The notes under the pieces: generated by a model
What the model saw: the letters and a program-made list of their open reading frames with translations, nothing else
Database searches by the model: none
Told to the model about the DNA's origin: nothing
Shown here: positions 32,976 through 40,245 of the stretch, in pieces
Layout: each line of letters starts with the position of its first letter
How positions within the stretch are numbered: position 1 is the stretch's first letter
Translations under genes and position numbers: made by a program
Assembly (NCBI GenBank): GCA_015068455.1
Contig: SVKO01000001.1
Span: 425,738-489,737, forward strand
Source: Oscillospiraceae bacterium
Lineage (GTDB): Bacteria > Bacillota > Clostridia > Oscillospirales > Oscillospiraceae
Reading direction: 5' to 3'
Length of the DNA stretch: 64,000 bases

Positions 32976-33650
32976 TCACACTTTCACGTCCGGATTCTTT
33001 TCACCGAACTTCTCTTTGAGCGTTTCGCAGATTTCACTGCGTTCCTTGCCTTGCTTTTCCATGTTCTTGATGGTCTTGTAGGCGGCAAACAGTGTGGACG
33101 GACCGATCTCAGAGCTGAAATAACCGATACCCTGGTTCCAGGCCAGCAGTTCGAATACGTCATCCAGCGCTGCGCTGTCTAGGCCGTGGATGTAAGCCTT
33201 CACAAGCTCTCTTGTCGCCTGACGCATCCGCCCGGCACCGACTGCATTGGTCAAAGAAAGCAGCAACCGGATCTCATAGGGCAGATGACGGTTTTCATCA
33301 TTCCATGTCAGATCCCAGAAGTTTACGGCGATATTGCCAAGTTTCTCATCTATCAGAGGCATGTTGGTCAGCGCTGCCGGACGCATCGGGATATCTTTTT
33401 CTTCCTGCTTCACTTCCGTGCGATAAAAGTATGCGTGGAACTCTGCAACGCCCTTCTGCTCGGTGAAATGCTCATAGCCGAGGCCTTCCATCACTTCATA
33501 CAGGGGAATAGGATCAAAGTTCTGGATGATCTCCAGCCCATTTCCGGCAGGCAACTGCATCGCCTGCTTCTTGATTCCTTGAAAGAAATTTCCCTGAATG
33601 CCTCTTACGTCGATCTGCCTGAAAGAACCTATCTTATCTTTCCACTCCAT
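32976..33650 (-). CDS. DUF2249 protein with C-terminal helical (carboxymuconolactone-like) region
   Basis: 224 residues. The N-terminal part (about 10-75: IDVRGIQGNFFQG, LPAGNGLEIIQNFDPIPLY) matches DUF2249, a TusA/SirA-like fold. The C-terminal part (about 110-210) is helical and resembles an alkylhydroperoxidase/carboxymuconolactone-like bundle, but without an obvious CxxC. It forms a three-gene set with DUF1858 and a ferredoxin protein, opposite a Crp/Fnr gene, which suggests a response to redox or nitrosative stress. Confidence 0.78.
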   Translation of the reverse strand: MEWKDKIGSFRQIDVRGIQGNFFQGIKKQAMQLPAGNGLEIIQNFDPIPLYEVMEGLGYEHFTEQKGVAEFHAYFYRTEVKQEEKDIPMRPAALTNMPLIDEKLGNIAVNFWDLTWNDENRHLPYEIRLLLSLTNAVGAGRMRQATRELVKAYIHGLDSAALDDVFELLAWNQGIGYFSSEIGPSTLFAAYKTIKNMEKQGKERSEICETLKEKFGEKNPDVKV

Positions 33651-33662
33651 GATGAGTCCTCC

Positions 33663-34379
33663 TTAATCTAAGATATTCCCGTCGCGGGAGATCGTAACGA
33701 CCTGCCACGGGATGAATTTACCGCTTGTCTTAAGTGCGTTTTCCGTTGCTCTCTGGAGACCGCCGCAGCAGGGAACCTCCATTCGGATGATGGTCACGCT
33801 CTTGATATCGTTATTGCGGATGATCTCCGTCAGCTTGTCTGTGTAGTCTACTGCATCCAGCTTCGGGCAGCCGATGATGGTGACCTTGCCGCGCATGAAA
33901 TCCTCATGCATGTTCGCATAGGCGTAAGCTGTGCAATCCGCAGCGATCAACAGCTTTGCTCCGTCAAAGAAGGGAGCCTGTGTCGGCATCAGCTTGATCT
34001 GGCAAGGCCACTGAGCTAATCTTGAAACCGGCTTTCCGGTGATTACCGGAGTGTTATCAGCCTCATTCTGTGCGAACTGCATCATTCTTGATCCGGGGCA
34101 GCCACCCTCATGATGTTCATGGATCTTTTCGTTCATCGTCTTTTTCTCCTTCGATGCTTTTACTGCTGTTTCATCGTATTCCGGGGCTTCACGCTCTTCA
34201 AAAGTGATCGCACCAGTCGGACATCCCGGCAGGCAGTCACCGAAGCCATCACAGAAGTTCTCCCGCATGAGTTTCGCCTTGCCATCAACAATGTCAATAG
34301 CTCCTTCATGGCAGGCCTCTGCACAGAGCCCACAGCCGTTGCATTTTTCTTCGTCTATATGGATGATCTTACGGATCAT
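33663..34379 (-). CDS. 4Fe-4S ferredoxin-type protein with C-terminal domain
   Basis: 238 residues from the ATG at 34379 (AAGGAGG upstream). The first cluster motif is CNGCGLCAEAC (about 13-23), complete. The second is CDGFGDCLPGC, lacking one of the four usual Cys, as I recall for this family. The C-terminal region (about 110-238) has further Cys (LLIAADCTAYAYA, IIGCPKLD, VPCCGGLQ) and may bind another metal or cluster. Electron carrier of a redox-stress set, probably under the divergent Crp/Fnr regulator. Confidence 0.85.
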   Translation of the reverse strand: MIRKIIHIDEEKCNGCGLCAEACHEGAIDIVDGKAKLMRENFCDGFGDCLPGCPTGAITFEEREAPEYDETAVKASKEKKTMNEKIHEHHEGGCPGSRMMQFAQNEADNTPVITGKPVSRLAQWPCQIKLMPTQAPFFDGAKLLIAADCTAYAYANMHEDFMRGKVTIIGCPKLDAVDYTDKLTEIIRNNDIKSVTIIRMEVPCCGGLQRATENALKTSGKFIPWQVVTISRDGNILD

Positions 34380-34437
34380 TTTGGAATCCTCCTTCTCTTG
34401 TTCTGGCATCAGTATACACAAAGATTTTGAGGAATTC

Positions 34438-34453
34438 TGTATCCCGAGATACA
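34438..34453. promoter_or_regulatory. Candidate Crp/Fnr-type operator
   Basis: Perfect dyad TGTATC-CCGA-GATACA in the 132-bp gap between the divergent ferredoxin and Crp/Fnr genes. Spacing and symmetry suit a Crp-family dimer. A TATAAT box for the regulator gene lies at 34474-34479. Confidence 0.6.
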
Positions 34454-34511
34454 CAAATAAATCTTTTTTGGTGTATAATAGGACTAAAGACCCTTAAGGG
34501 GGAGGTTCGTT

Positions 34512-35189
34512 ATGGACTATACTGTACTGGAAAACAGCACGCTGTTTCGGGGAGTACCGGCAAAAGACCTCCGGGCATATCTGGAGGAGACGCCTCATCA
34601 CATTCAGTGTTACGATAAAGAAGAAACGATCTTTCATCTGATGGATCCGGCATTCAGGATCGCCGTCATCCTGGAGGGCCGCGTGGAAGCTCAGAAGTCT
34701 TTCCCGAACGGAAGCCAGGTGAATGTTTCGGTCCGTATCCCGGGTGAATTGATTGGTCCTGCCGCCGTCTTCTCAAAGGGCGGACATTATCCCTGTGATA
34801 TCGTCGCGTTGGAGCCGACGACCCTGATGATGTTCCAAAAGGAAGCTCTTCTGTCCCTGATGCAGAAGGATGTACGGATCCTGCAGAACTTCACGACAGA
34901 GATCGCTTCCGCAACCTATATGCTTCAGCAGAGGCTTGAACTTTTGTCCTACAATGGGATCGCCCAGAAAGCTGCGTTCTGGCTGCTCATGCAGGCAAGG
35001 CGATCCGGGAAGGACACGGTGAAACTCCCGGATTCCGTTTCCAAGTGGGCAATGCTGATGAACGTATCAAGGCCGTCGCTCCATCGGGAATTGAAAAAGA
35101 TGGAAGAGGAAGGGATCATTTCCTATTCCCATCCGATGATTCGGATTCTTGATCGTAACGCGCTTCAAGACGTATTAAGCCGGTCATAG
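34512..35189 (+). CDS. Crp/Fnr family transcriptional regulator
   Basis: Regulator of 225 residues: an N-terminal cyclic-nucleotide-binding fold (about 15-125, with VILEGRVEAQ and IPGELIGPAAVF), a long dimer helix, and a C-terminal winged helix whose recognition helix is MNVSRPSLHRELKKMEEEG (described by SRPSLHREL). No N-terminal Fnr-type Cys cluster, so an oxygen-sensing 4Fe-4S is unlikely. AAGGGGGAGG precedes the ATG. Divergent from the ferredoxin operon with a shared dyad. Confidence 0.92.
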   Translation: MDYTVLENSTLFRGVPAKDLRAYLEETPHHIQCYDKEETIFHLMDPAFRIAVILEGRVEAQKSFPNGSQVNVSVRIPGELIGPAAVFSKGGHYPCDIVALEPTTLMMFQKEALLSLMQKDVRILQNFTTEIASATYMLQQRLELLSYNGIAQKAAFWLLMQARRSGKDTVKLPDSVSKWAMLMNVSRPSLHRELKKMEEEGIISYSHPMIRILDRNALQDVLSRS

Positions 35190-35272
35190 CACAAAAAGTG
35201 CCCGCAAAGCATTACTGTTGTAGGCTTTTGTCACTCTCATCATCGTGTACGCAGTTGTGCAATCGGGGTACG

Positions 35273-35311
35273 AAAAAGCCAGGAAACCGTTGTGGTTTTC
35301 TGGCTTTTCCG
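35273..35311 (+). terminator. Terminator downstream of the Crp/Fnr gene
   Basis: AAAAGCCAGGAAACC and GGTTTTCTGGCTTTT arms with one mismatch and 5-nt loop, ending in TTTT. In the 369-bp gap 35190-35558 I see otherwise only partial copies of the TTGAGCAAGCAC motif and the DUF6809 leader. Confidence 0.75.
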
Positions 35312-35443
35312 GCGCAATATCTCTTCTGGTTGCGCAATATGGTCATGAGATTTGAGCAAGCACAACACCGTTGCGGAGGAGGGACTTGCCATATGTCCTC
35401 ATATGTCGTCATTTGTCTCCATATATCTCCGTTTGTCCCAATC

Positions 35444-35582
35444 TGGTCAAGCGGTGAATAACGCACTTGAGCAAGCACATTTTCAAAACATTACAAAAAC
35501 TATGTTTTCAGGCAGAAAGCGCACGGGTTTCTCCTAAAAAAGCACAAGGAGAAACGATATGAAAAGCTTTATTGAGGAACTC
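35444..35582 (+). repeat. Duplicated leader of the DUF6809 module, copy B
   Basis: Matches 23283-23420 almost base for base, including the region just upstream of the gene and its first codons. The shared TTGAGCAAGCAC string also occurs once more at about 35356. Confidence 0.8.
35527..35555 (+). promoter_or_regulatory. Hairpin sequestering the ribosome binding site, copy B
   Basis: GTTTCTCCT and AGGAGAAAC arms, as in copy A; the only change between the copies lies in the loop. Confidence 0.65.
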
Positions 35583-35855
35583 TATTACGGCAATATCGCC
35601 CCGCAGAACAGCGGATTCGAGGATGACGAGAGCGTCCAGCATGAGCTGCGGACAATCAGTGAGATCGAAGACTGGCTGACCGAGCATCTCACCGCCGAGG
35701 AAAAGAAACGTTTCCTGGATTTTGCCGACGCCTGGTCCGCCTTTAACGGCGAGTCCACTCTGGCCGCTTTTTTCGCCGGCTTCCGCCTGGGCGCGCGCTT
35801 TACCTATGACGCCTTCGTGTCACAAGCCGGGAACTATCAGAAAGACAAGGAATAA
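35559..35855 (+). CDS. DUF6809 family protein, copy B
   Basis: A 98-residue paralogue of the 23398 gene, about three quarters identical by eye and diverging at the C terminus. Same length, same acidic helical make-up, same hairpin over the ribosome site. Function unknown. It sits at the left edge of the defence-type island, as its paralogue sits at the left edge of the redox region. Confidence 0.8.
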   Translation: MKSFIEELYYGNIAPQNSGFEDDESVQHELRTISEIEDWLTEHLTAEEKKRFLDFADAWSAFNGESTLAAFFAGFRLGARFTYDAFVSQAGNYQKDKE

Positions 35856-35859
35856 TCGC

Positions 35860-35891
35860 TGCCCCTGCCTCGCTTCTACAAGGCAGGGGCA
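35860..35891. terminator. Bidirectional terminator between DUF6809 copy B and the 103-aa gene
   Basis: TGCCCCTGCCT and AGGCAGGGGCA arms with a 10-nt loop, between convergent stops. Confidence 0.7.
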
Positions 35892-35894
35892 AAT

Positions 35895-36206
35895 TCATTC
35901 GGTATAATAAGCCGCCCAGCCGACGTAGCAGCCGTCTTCCGGCATTACCAGCACGCCGTCCGCGTGGCCGCGCTGCTGAACCAGAATGCAGCGCCACACC
36001 TGACCCTTTGAACAAAGTGCAGCGTGGTCCTCAATGAATTGTCGGTCGGCAACCATATCCGTGACGAAGTTCTCATAGTCGATCTTTGCCAGCTTCACCG
36101 TCTTTACGATCTCATACGGCCGCTCCCTGTCGACCGGATGTAGCACGAGCAGATCCTCCAGCCTGCGCGGAGCTCTGACAAAATACGCCCTTCCTCCCAT
36201 CTCCAT
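35895..36206 (-). CDS. Hypothetical protein (103 aa)
   Basis: Not recognised. Starts MEMGGRAYFVRAPRRLEDLL and contains one Cys-Trp-rich core (CSKGQVWRCILVQQRG, VMPEDGCYVGWAAYY). The length and alpha/beta alternation suggest a small single domain. The ATG at 36206 has GGTGAGG upstream. Divergent from a ribbon-helix-helix gene with three operator-like repeats between them, so the RHH protein may control it. Confidence 0.65.
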   Translation of the reverse strand: MEMGGRAYFVRAPRRLEDLLVLHPVDRERPYEIVKTVKLAKIDYENFVTDMVADRQFIEDHAALCSKGQVWRCILVQQRGHADGVLVMPEDGCYVGWAAYYTE

Positions 36207-36228
36207 ATCCTCACCCCCCAAAATGTTG

Positions 36229-36304
36229 TGTACTTAAAATAAGTACATCTGACACATTCTAACATGTACTTGAAATAAACTCAAATTATCTTTTAACAAG
36301 TACA
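36229..36304. promoter_or_regulatory. Array of three operator-like dyads for the RHH regulator
   Basis: Site 1 is a perfect dyad TGTACTT-AAAAT-AAGTACA (36229-36247). Site 2 (36265-36283) has one perfect arm TGTACTT, and site 3 (36286-36304) one perfect arm AAGTACA, both with the same 5-bp spacing. The last site ends 14 bp before the RHH start, a layout expected for autorepression. Confidence 0.65.
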
Positions 36305-36317
36305 TGGAGGGTATGAT

Positions 36318-36500
36318 ATGGACGCTTTGAAGAAGGAAAAGGACAAGCATCTCGGGCTGCGCATCGACAGCGAGCTTCACTATAAGCTGCACTATATCTC
36401 TCAGTACGAGGGCCGCTCGGCCAACGGCGAAGTGATCTACCTGATCCGCAAAGCCATTGAGGAATTTGAGAAGGAGCACGGGAAGATCGAGAAGCATTAA
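36318..36500 (+). CDS. Ribbon-helix-helix (Arc/CopG-like) DNA-binding protein
   Basis: A 60-residue protein with an N-terminal strand HLGLRIDSELHYKLHYIS and two helices (SANGEVIYLIRKAIEEFEKE), the Arc-type RHH pattern. It would bind DNA as a dimer of dimers. GGAGGG precedes the ATG. The operator array directly upstream supports autoregulation. It may also be the antitoxin-like or element-control protein of the island. Confidence 0.82.
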   Translation: MDALKKEKDKHLGLRIDSELHYKLHYISQYEGRSANGEVIYLIRKAIEEFEKEHGKIEKH

Positions 36501-36538
36501 CCTTTGGTATTCGTACCGAATAGTCAAGGATAATTCAA

Positions 36539-36562
36539 CGGGCATCCACGCGTGGATGCCCG
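36539..36562 (+). terminator. Hairpin terminator after the RHH gene
   Basis: A 24-bp perfect palindrome with CGGGCATCCACG as its left arm, 39 nt past the stop. There is only a weak T-rich stretch after it, so it could also be a protein-binding palindrome. Confidence 0.5.
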
Positions 36563-36581
36563 TATTCGTTTATGCGCAGAA

Positions 36582-36620
36582 AATAGTCAAGTACGATTTG
36601 CCGAATCGTACTTGACTATT
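36582..36620. repeat. Perfect 17-bp inverted repeat, function unknown
   Basis: AATAGTCAAGTACGATT and its exact complement with loop TGCCG. No U-tract follows. The motif AATAGTCAAG is repeated once more at about 36517. Could be a bidirectional terminator, a MITE-like end or a regulator site. Confidence 0.6.
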
Positions 36621-36666
36621 CTTCAGATAATTGACGCATGGCAAAGGGTGTCGAAAGGTAGAATGA

Positions 36667-37362
36667 TTATTGCTTCGGTTCTATTGTGTCGATTGCCATT
36701 ATCAGCGCCTCAGCATAACGCTTTGCCGCGAGCTTGGACACATTCGTATTGATCCCAAAAATCCAGAAGAAGAAAATAAAGAGATCCGCGGTAAAAGCCA
36801 AGTAATTCAGAGATGGGATTTCTGGCAATGCGCCATACTTGCAGATAGAATATCCACCAACAAAAGAAGAACATATTAAGCAAATAATAATACCAATCGG
36901 TTTATTTGCTAACAGATTTCTGCAAAAACCAAAGTTGATATTCTCTTCTTGGACAAGATTGTTCTCTCTAGTGCGGCTCCTTAGGTATCGTACTGCGCTT
37001 TCACAGCATACGTGAAATGCTTCGCTTTCTGAGGGAGTCAAAAACAGCCCATACTGGTCGTCGAGAGAAGCCAGCTTTTTGTAATACCGTTCCTTTGAGA
37101 TTGCGTCAAACGTTGAATCTTTTATCGACAACATTTCGGCGGAATAATTAACAGAGGATGCTTTCTTACTATTGATTCGCCGCTGCAGAGTCGGCACATA
37201 ATTGGTAAAGGCCAACAGGACAAACAGCACGATAGAGGATGTTGCGAAAGAACGCACCTCTTCGAAAAGAAAAAAGAGCGTGATCGCGATCGGCGCCAGC
37301 AGAAGGATGCTGGCGCTTAACCGCGCACGGATATTATAGGCATCAAGTAGTTCTAATTTCAT
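36667..37362 (-). CDS. Four-TM protein of a three-gene candidate defence set
   Basis: 231 residues with two helical hairpins in the membrane: TM1 about 16-34, TM2 40-57, TM3 154-174, TM4 186-204, and a cytosolic middle of about 95 residues rich in charge. The layout resembles SLATT/S-4TM effectors linked to nucleotide-signal defence systems, but I cannot assign a family. AGGAGGG precedes the ATG, 14 nt after the preceding gene. If the set is a defence system this would be the membrane-disrupting effector; that is inference. Confidence 0.72.
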   Translation of the reverse strand: MKLELLDAYNIRARLSASILLLAPIAITLFFLFEEVRSFATSSIVLFVLLAFTNYVPTLQRRINSKKASSVNYSAEMLSIKDSTFDAISKERYYKKLASLDDQYGLFLTPSESEAFHVCCESAVRYLRSRTRENNLVQEENINFGFCRNLLANKPIGIIICLICSSFVGGYSICKYGALPEIPSLNYLAFTADLFIFFFWIFGINTNVSKLAAKRYAEALIMAIDTIEPKQ

Positions 37363-37376
37363 TGGACCCTCCGATA

Positions 37377-37811
37377 TTACAGCCGCTCATAAGCGGTCTG
37401 GATTCTCTCCGTTATTGTGCCTGATGAGTTGTACAGATCTAGTTCTGCATCTGAGATCTCAAAGTCAAAACCGTATGGCCGGCCGTCGCGCAGGAGGCAC
37501 AACGGCTTCTTCAAATCCGGGACATAGATTTCTTTTCTCGCGGCGTATTTCTTGAACGACTGTCCCATACAGCTTGTGATGACAATTGTCTTTTCCGGGA
37601 TGCTCCTGACCGCACTACGCAAGTAACTCTCAACATATCCAGTGTGCCCGGTGATAAATAAAACGTCCGGGCTGCATGTACCAACCGGCGTCAAAGGGAT
37701 GAAACCTCCTTCCGGTTTACCCGGAAGGAAGTACATCCGAAACACATCGAATAGATACCGCTGGCGTGACGGCAGTTCTCTCCGCTGGGTTTCATGTAAC
37801 AGGTAACGCAT
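37377..37811 (-). CDS. Small protein with caspase/CHAT-like His-Cys pattern
   Basis: 144 residues, not matched to a named family. The central part reads strand-His-loop-helix-strand-Cys: PDVLFITGH56TG, a helix VESYLRSAVRSI, then KTIVITSC81MG. That is the topology and residue order of the catalytic dyad in caspase/CHAT-like proteases, although the 25-residue His-Cys spacing is short. It lies 2 nt after the metallo-hydrolase stop and 14 nt before the four-TM gene, so the three are co-translated. Confidence 0.65.
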   Translation of the reverse strand: MRYLLHETQRRELPSRQRYLFDVFRMYFLPGKPEGGFIPLTPVGTCSPDVLFITGHTGYVESYLRSAVRSIPEKTIVITSCMGQSFKKYAARKEIYVPDLKKPLCLLRDGRPYGFDFEISDAELDLYNSSGTITERIQTAYERL

Positions 37812-37813
37812 GG

Positions 37814-38689
37814 TCAGCGTCTCCAGAAATAGGAACCAGTATAACTTGTGGCGCCGAGCCCTGGGAATGTGTATTCTTGGTCGCCGTTCAGAGTGTTGTA
37901 TATCGCGTAGCCGCGCGGATGCTTCTTCCGCAAATCGTCCGAGCCTCCATTGCTGGCGCCCGTGTTGTCGGACACGTAGTAAATCGCAGCGTTGTCCCTG
38001 GCCTTTGCAGCAAAGATATCCTCGGCCTGGCTGAGCTTGCCGTGGTGCGGAAGCTGGACCGCATTGTGTGTTTTAACCGCATCCTCGATGGCTACGAAGC
38101 TGCTGTCTCCGGTGAGGAGGAGCTTTTTCCCACCGGATACCACCGAAAGCTGTGCGCTGACTGCGTTCACGATGGTCTCCTTGTCAATGTTGTCGCTCTC
38201 GCGGTTGTCAATTCGTTTCGCAACCGCATCAAGGGCATACTCCTTGTCCGGCCCAAGTATCGTAACGCCCGATGCAACGTAGGTGTCTACGAACATATCC
38301 TTTAGGGTAACGCTACCACCGAGGGAATAGATGTTGGCGTACACTTCTTCGATACGTCTCGCGATCGAATCTCGGGTCAAGCGCCTGTCGCCTATACGGT
38401 TCAGCAGCTCGTCCTTGTACTTCAGAAGGAGCAAAGTGTACACCGCAGAGACGGCTCCGTGTTCGATCAGATAGGGGATGCCGTCGAAGTGGTCCGAGTC
38501 GTTGTGTGAGAGGACAACCTTTGCCTGGCGGTAACCGTGCTGCCGCATGTAGTCGAGGACACGCCGGGCGTGTTCCTCGCAGCCACAGTCGTAAACGACA
38601 AGTTCACTGCTGTTGTCGACCAGGATGCAGTCGCCGTTGTTCTTGCTGGGGTCGCTGTAGCCTTTCGCGCTGAGGAATTGTACTTTCAT
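37814..38689 (-). CDS. ComEC/Rec2-like metallo-beta-lactamase fold hydrolase
   Basis: 291 residues of MBL fold with the metal motif HNDSDH (His62, Asp64, Asp66, His67), a downstream LLTGDSS Asp and LPHHG His, the pattern of the soluble ComEC-C domain. These enzymes act on nucleic acids or phosphodiesters. A helical insert at about 95-150 separates the metal motifs. AAGGAGA precedes the ATG. First gene of the three-gene set, divergent from the type I RM operon. Confidence 0.88.
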   Translation of the reverse strand: MKVQFLSAKGYSDPSKNNGDCILVDNSSELVVYDCGCEEHARRVLDYMRQHGYRQAKVVLSHNDSDHFDGIPYLIEHGAVSAVYTLLLLKYKDELLNRIGDRRLTRDSIARRIEEVYANIYSLGGSVTLKDMFVDTYVASGVTILGPDKEYALDAVAKRIDNRESDNIDKETIVNAVSAQLSVVSGGKKLLLTGDSSFVAIEDAVKTHNAVQLPHHGKLSQAEDIFAAKARDNAAIYYVSDNTGASNGGSDDLRKKHPRGYAIYNTLNGDQEYTFPGLGATSYTGSYFWRR

Positions 38690-38830
38690 AAATTCTCCTT
38701 TTTTGTCGAAGATTTGTCGTCTCGGTCTGCCGGGGAGCCTCGCCCGGCGCGCTTCAGGAGGGGCTCCCGGTGGGCCGATTTCTTACGGGTGCATCATAGC
38801 AAATAAGTCTTATGATAAAAAGAGAATAAC

Positions 38831-38888
38831 GTAAAGCAATTGGTGGTTTCAAGAATATAATTATTTTATTTGTAAAGTAAATGGTGGT
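38831..38888. repeat. Direct repeat pair upstream of the transposase-like/hsd operon
   Basis: GTAAAGCAATTGGTGGT (38831-38847) and GTAAAGTAAATGGTGGT (38872-38888), 15 of 17 identical, 41 bp apart (about four helical turns), in the 254-bp divergent gap. Likely an operator for a protein bound on one face of the helix. Confidence 0.55.
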
Positions 38889-38943
38889 AATCTATTGTGC
38901 TCTGTGTTATAGTTGGCATAGATCAAAATGAAAGGAGCTCGTT

Positions 38944-40245
38944 ATGGCTAAACGACCGCGTCGCCGTCTGGACACAGATCGAACCGAACTGCTTGGCCTG
39001 GACGAGCTTTTTGTACTAAACGGTCGCGGTGACCGGAATAACTTTTTCGCATGGCAGCATGAGCACGAACTCAATTGCTGCCCCCTATGTGGCGGGAAAG
39101 TTATCAAGGTCCAGGATCATTTTGCGAAGACCTACTTCGACTACATCGTCGATTCCGGGCACCCGCGAGTAATACGTCTGACCCATGAGTTTTTTAAGTA
39201 CCGTTGTCTCAACGAGAAGTGCCGGCATATCTTTTCGAAAGAGATCGGCTTTGCTTCCAAGTTCGACAATGTTACCTACAGACTTGAAAACGAGATCGCC
39301 CGCAAGGTTATCGAAGGTTATTCCTACAGCCTGATCCAAGGGCAGTTCCAAGATACGATATCACGGCAGGCAGTCGGCCAAATCTTTCATCGTTGGACGC
39401 AAAGAAAAGAATCCGCAAGAGCAATTCAAGATCCGCCGTCCTCTCTTGCGATCCTTACCGGGCAGGCAGGCGAGAACCGATATACGCTCTTTCTCAATTT
39501 GGATGACGGCATTCGCGTATTTGATGTTCTTCTCGGAGTCAACTCCGCTGATATTGGGTCTGTGATCCGAAAGATTGTTCCGGGAGTGGAGACGGTGATA
39601 ACGGATTGCGACCCCACGATCAATGACGCTGTCGCTGACTACCTCCCCTCCGCACTTCACATTATCCCGGTTGAACTTTGGCTTCTACCGGCTATTGAGC
39701 TTTATCGGCGCTATGCACATGAGATAATCAAATGGTGCACCGTCCCGCGAAAAAAATCGTTGATCATGATCCCCCGTTTCAGAATCACGTATGGTGATGA
39801 GTATGCTTTGGGCCGGCTGCTGGATGCAAGACCTGATGTGAAACCGGCCTATGAAGACTATAGCCGTCTCCGCGGGCTGATTGAACGCCGCGGTGAGCTG
39901 TGGGTATACGAGGAGCTTATGGAGTGGGCTGACTCTGCCAGTGAAGATACGAAAGGCTTTATGGCTTCCTCGCTTTACCTTCTGCAAGTATATAGAACCG
40001 AAATAGAAGCGCAGACCCAACACCGCGAAGCTGTGCCGGCTCGGTTGGCCGAATATGTATCCCAACTGGAGGCACTGCTTTCGCAAGCAAAGACCTTTTC
40101 GGAAGATGTCCTGAAAGCCCGTGTGCTGTACTCTGTCAATGCTGATCTGAAGGACTGGCGCGGCATTCCGATCGAGGATGCTATCCGAGCCCTTAGTGGT
40201 TTGAAAACGACAGACAAGAGAAAAAGGAGCGACTTTGATGAGTAG
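38944..40245 (+). CDS. ISL3-like transposase homologue coupled to the hsd operon
   Basis: 433 residues laid out like an ISL3 transposase: an N-terminal zinc ribbon (Cys46, Cys49, Cys88, Cys93), a helix-turn-helix near 125-150 (YSLIQGQFQDTISRQAVGQI) and a DDE-like core with Asp187/188 (LNLDD) and Asp221/223 (TDCDP). The usual third-segment DRFH is replaced by VELW. There are no visible terminal inverted repeats, and its last 8 nt overlap hsdM. So it is not a mobile IS copy but probably a captured protein working with, or regulating, the RM system. Confidence 0.72.
   Translation: MAKRPRRRLDTDRTELLGLDELFVLNGRGDRNNFFAWQHEHELNCCPLCGGKVIKVQDHFAKTYFDYIVDSGHPRVIRLTHEFFKYRCLNEKCRHIFSKEIGFASKFDNVTYRLENEIARKVIEGYSYSLIQGQFQDTISRQAVGQIFHRWTQRKESARAIQDPPSSLAILTGQAGENRYTLFLNLDDGIRVFDVLLGVNSADIGSVIRKIVPGVETVITDCDPTINDAVADYLPSALHIIPVELWLLPAIELYRRYAHEIIKWCTVPRKKSLIMIPRFRITYGDEYALGRLLDARPDVKPAYEDYSRLRGLIERRGELWVYEELMEWADSASEDTKGFMASSLYLLQVYRTEIEAQTQHREAVPARLAEYVSQLEALLSQAKTFSEDVLKARVLYSVNADLKDWRGIPIEDAIRALSGLKTTDKRKRSDFDE

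Noticed and set aside
38944..40245. Active insertion sequence
   Set aside because: No terminal inverted repeats or target duplication are visible, and the gene overlaps hsdM, so it is not a self-contained IS.
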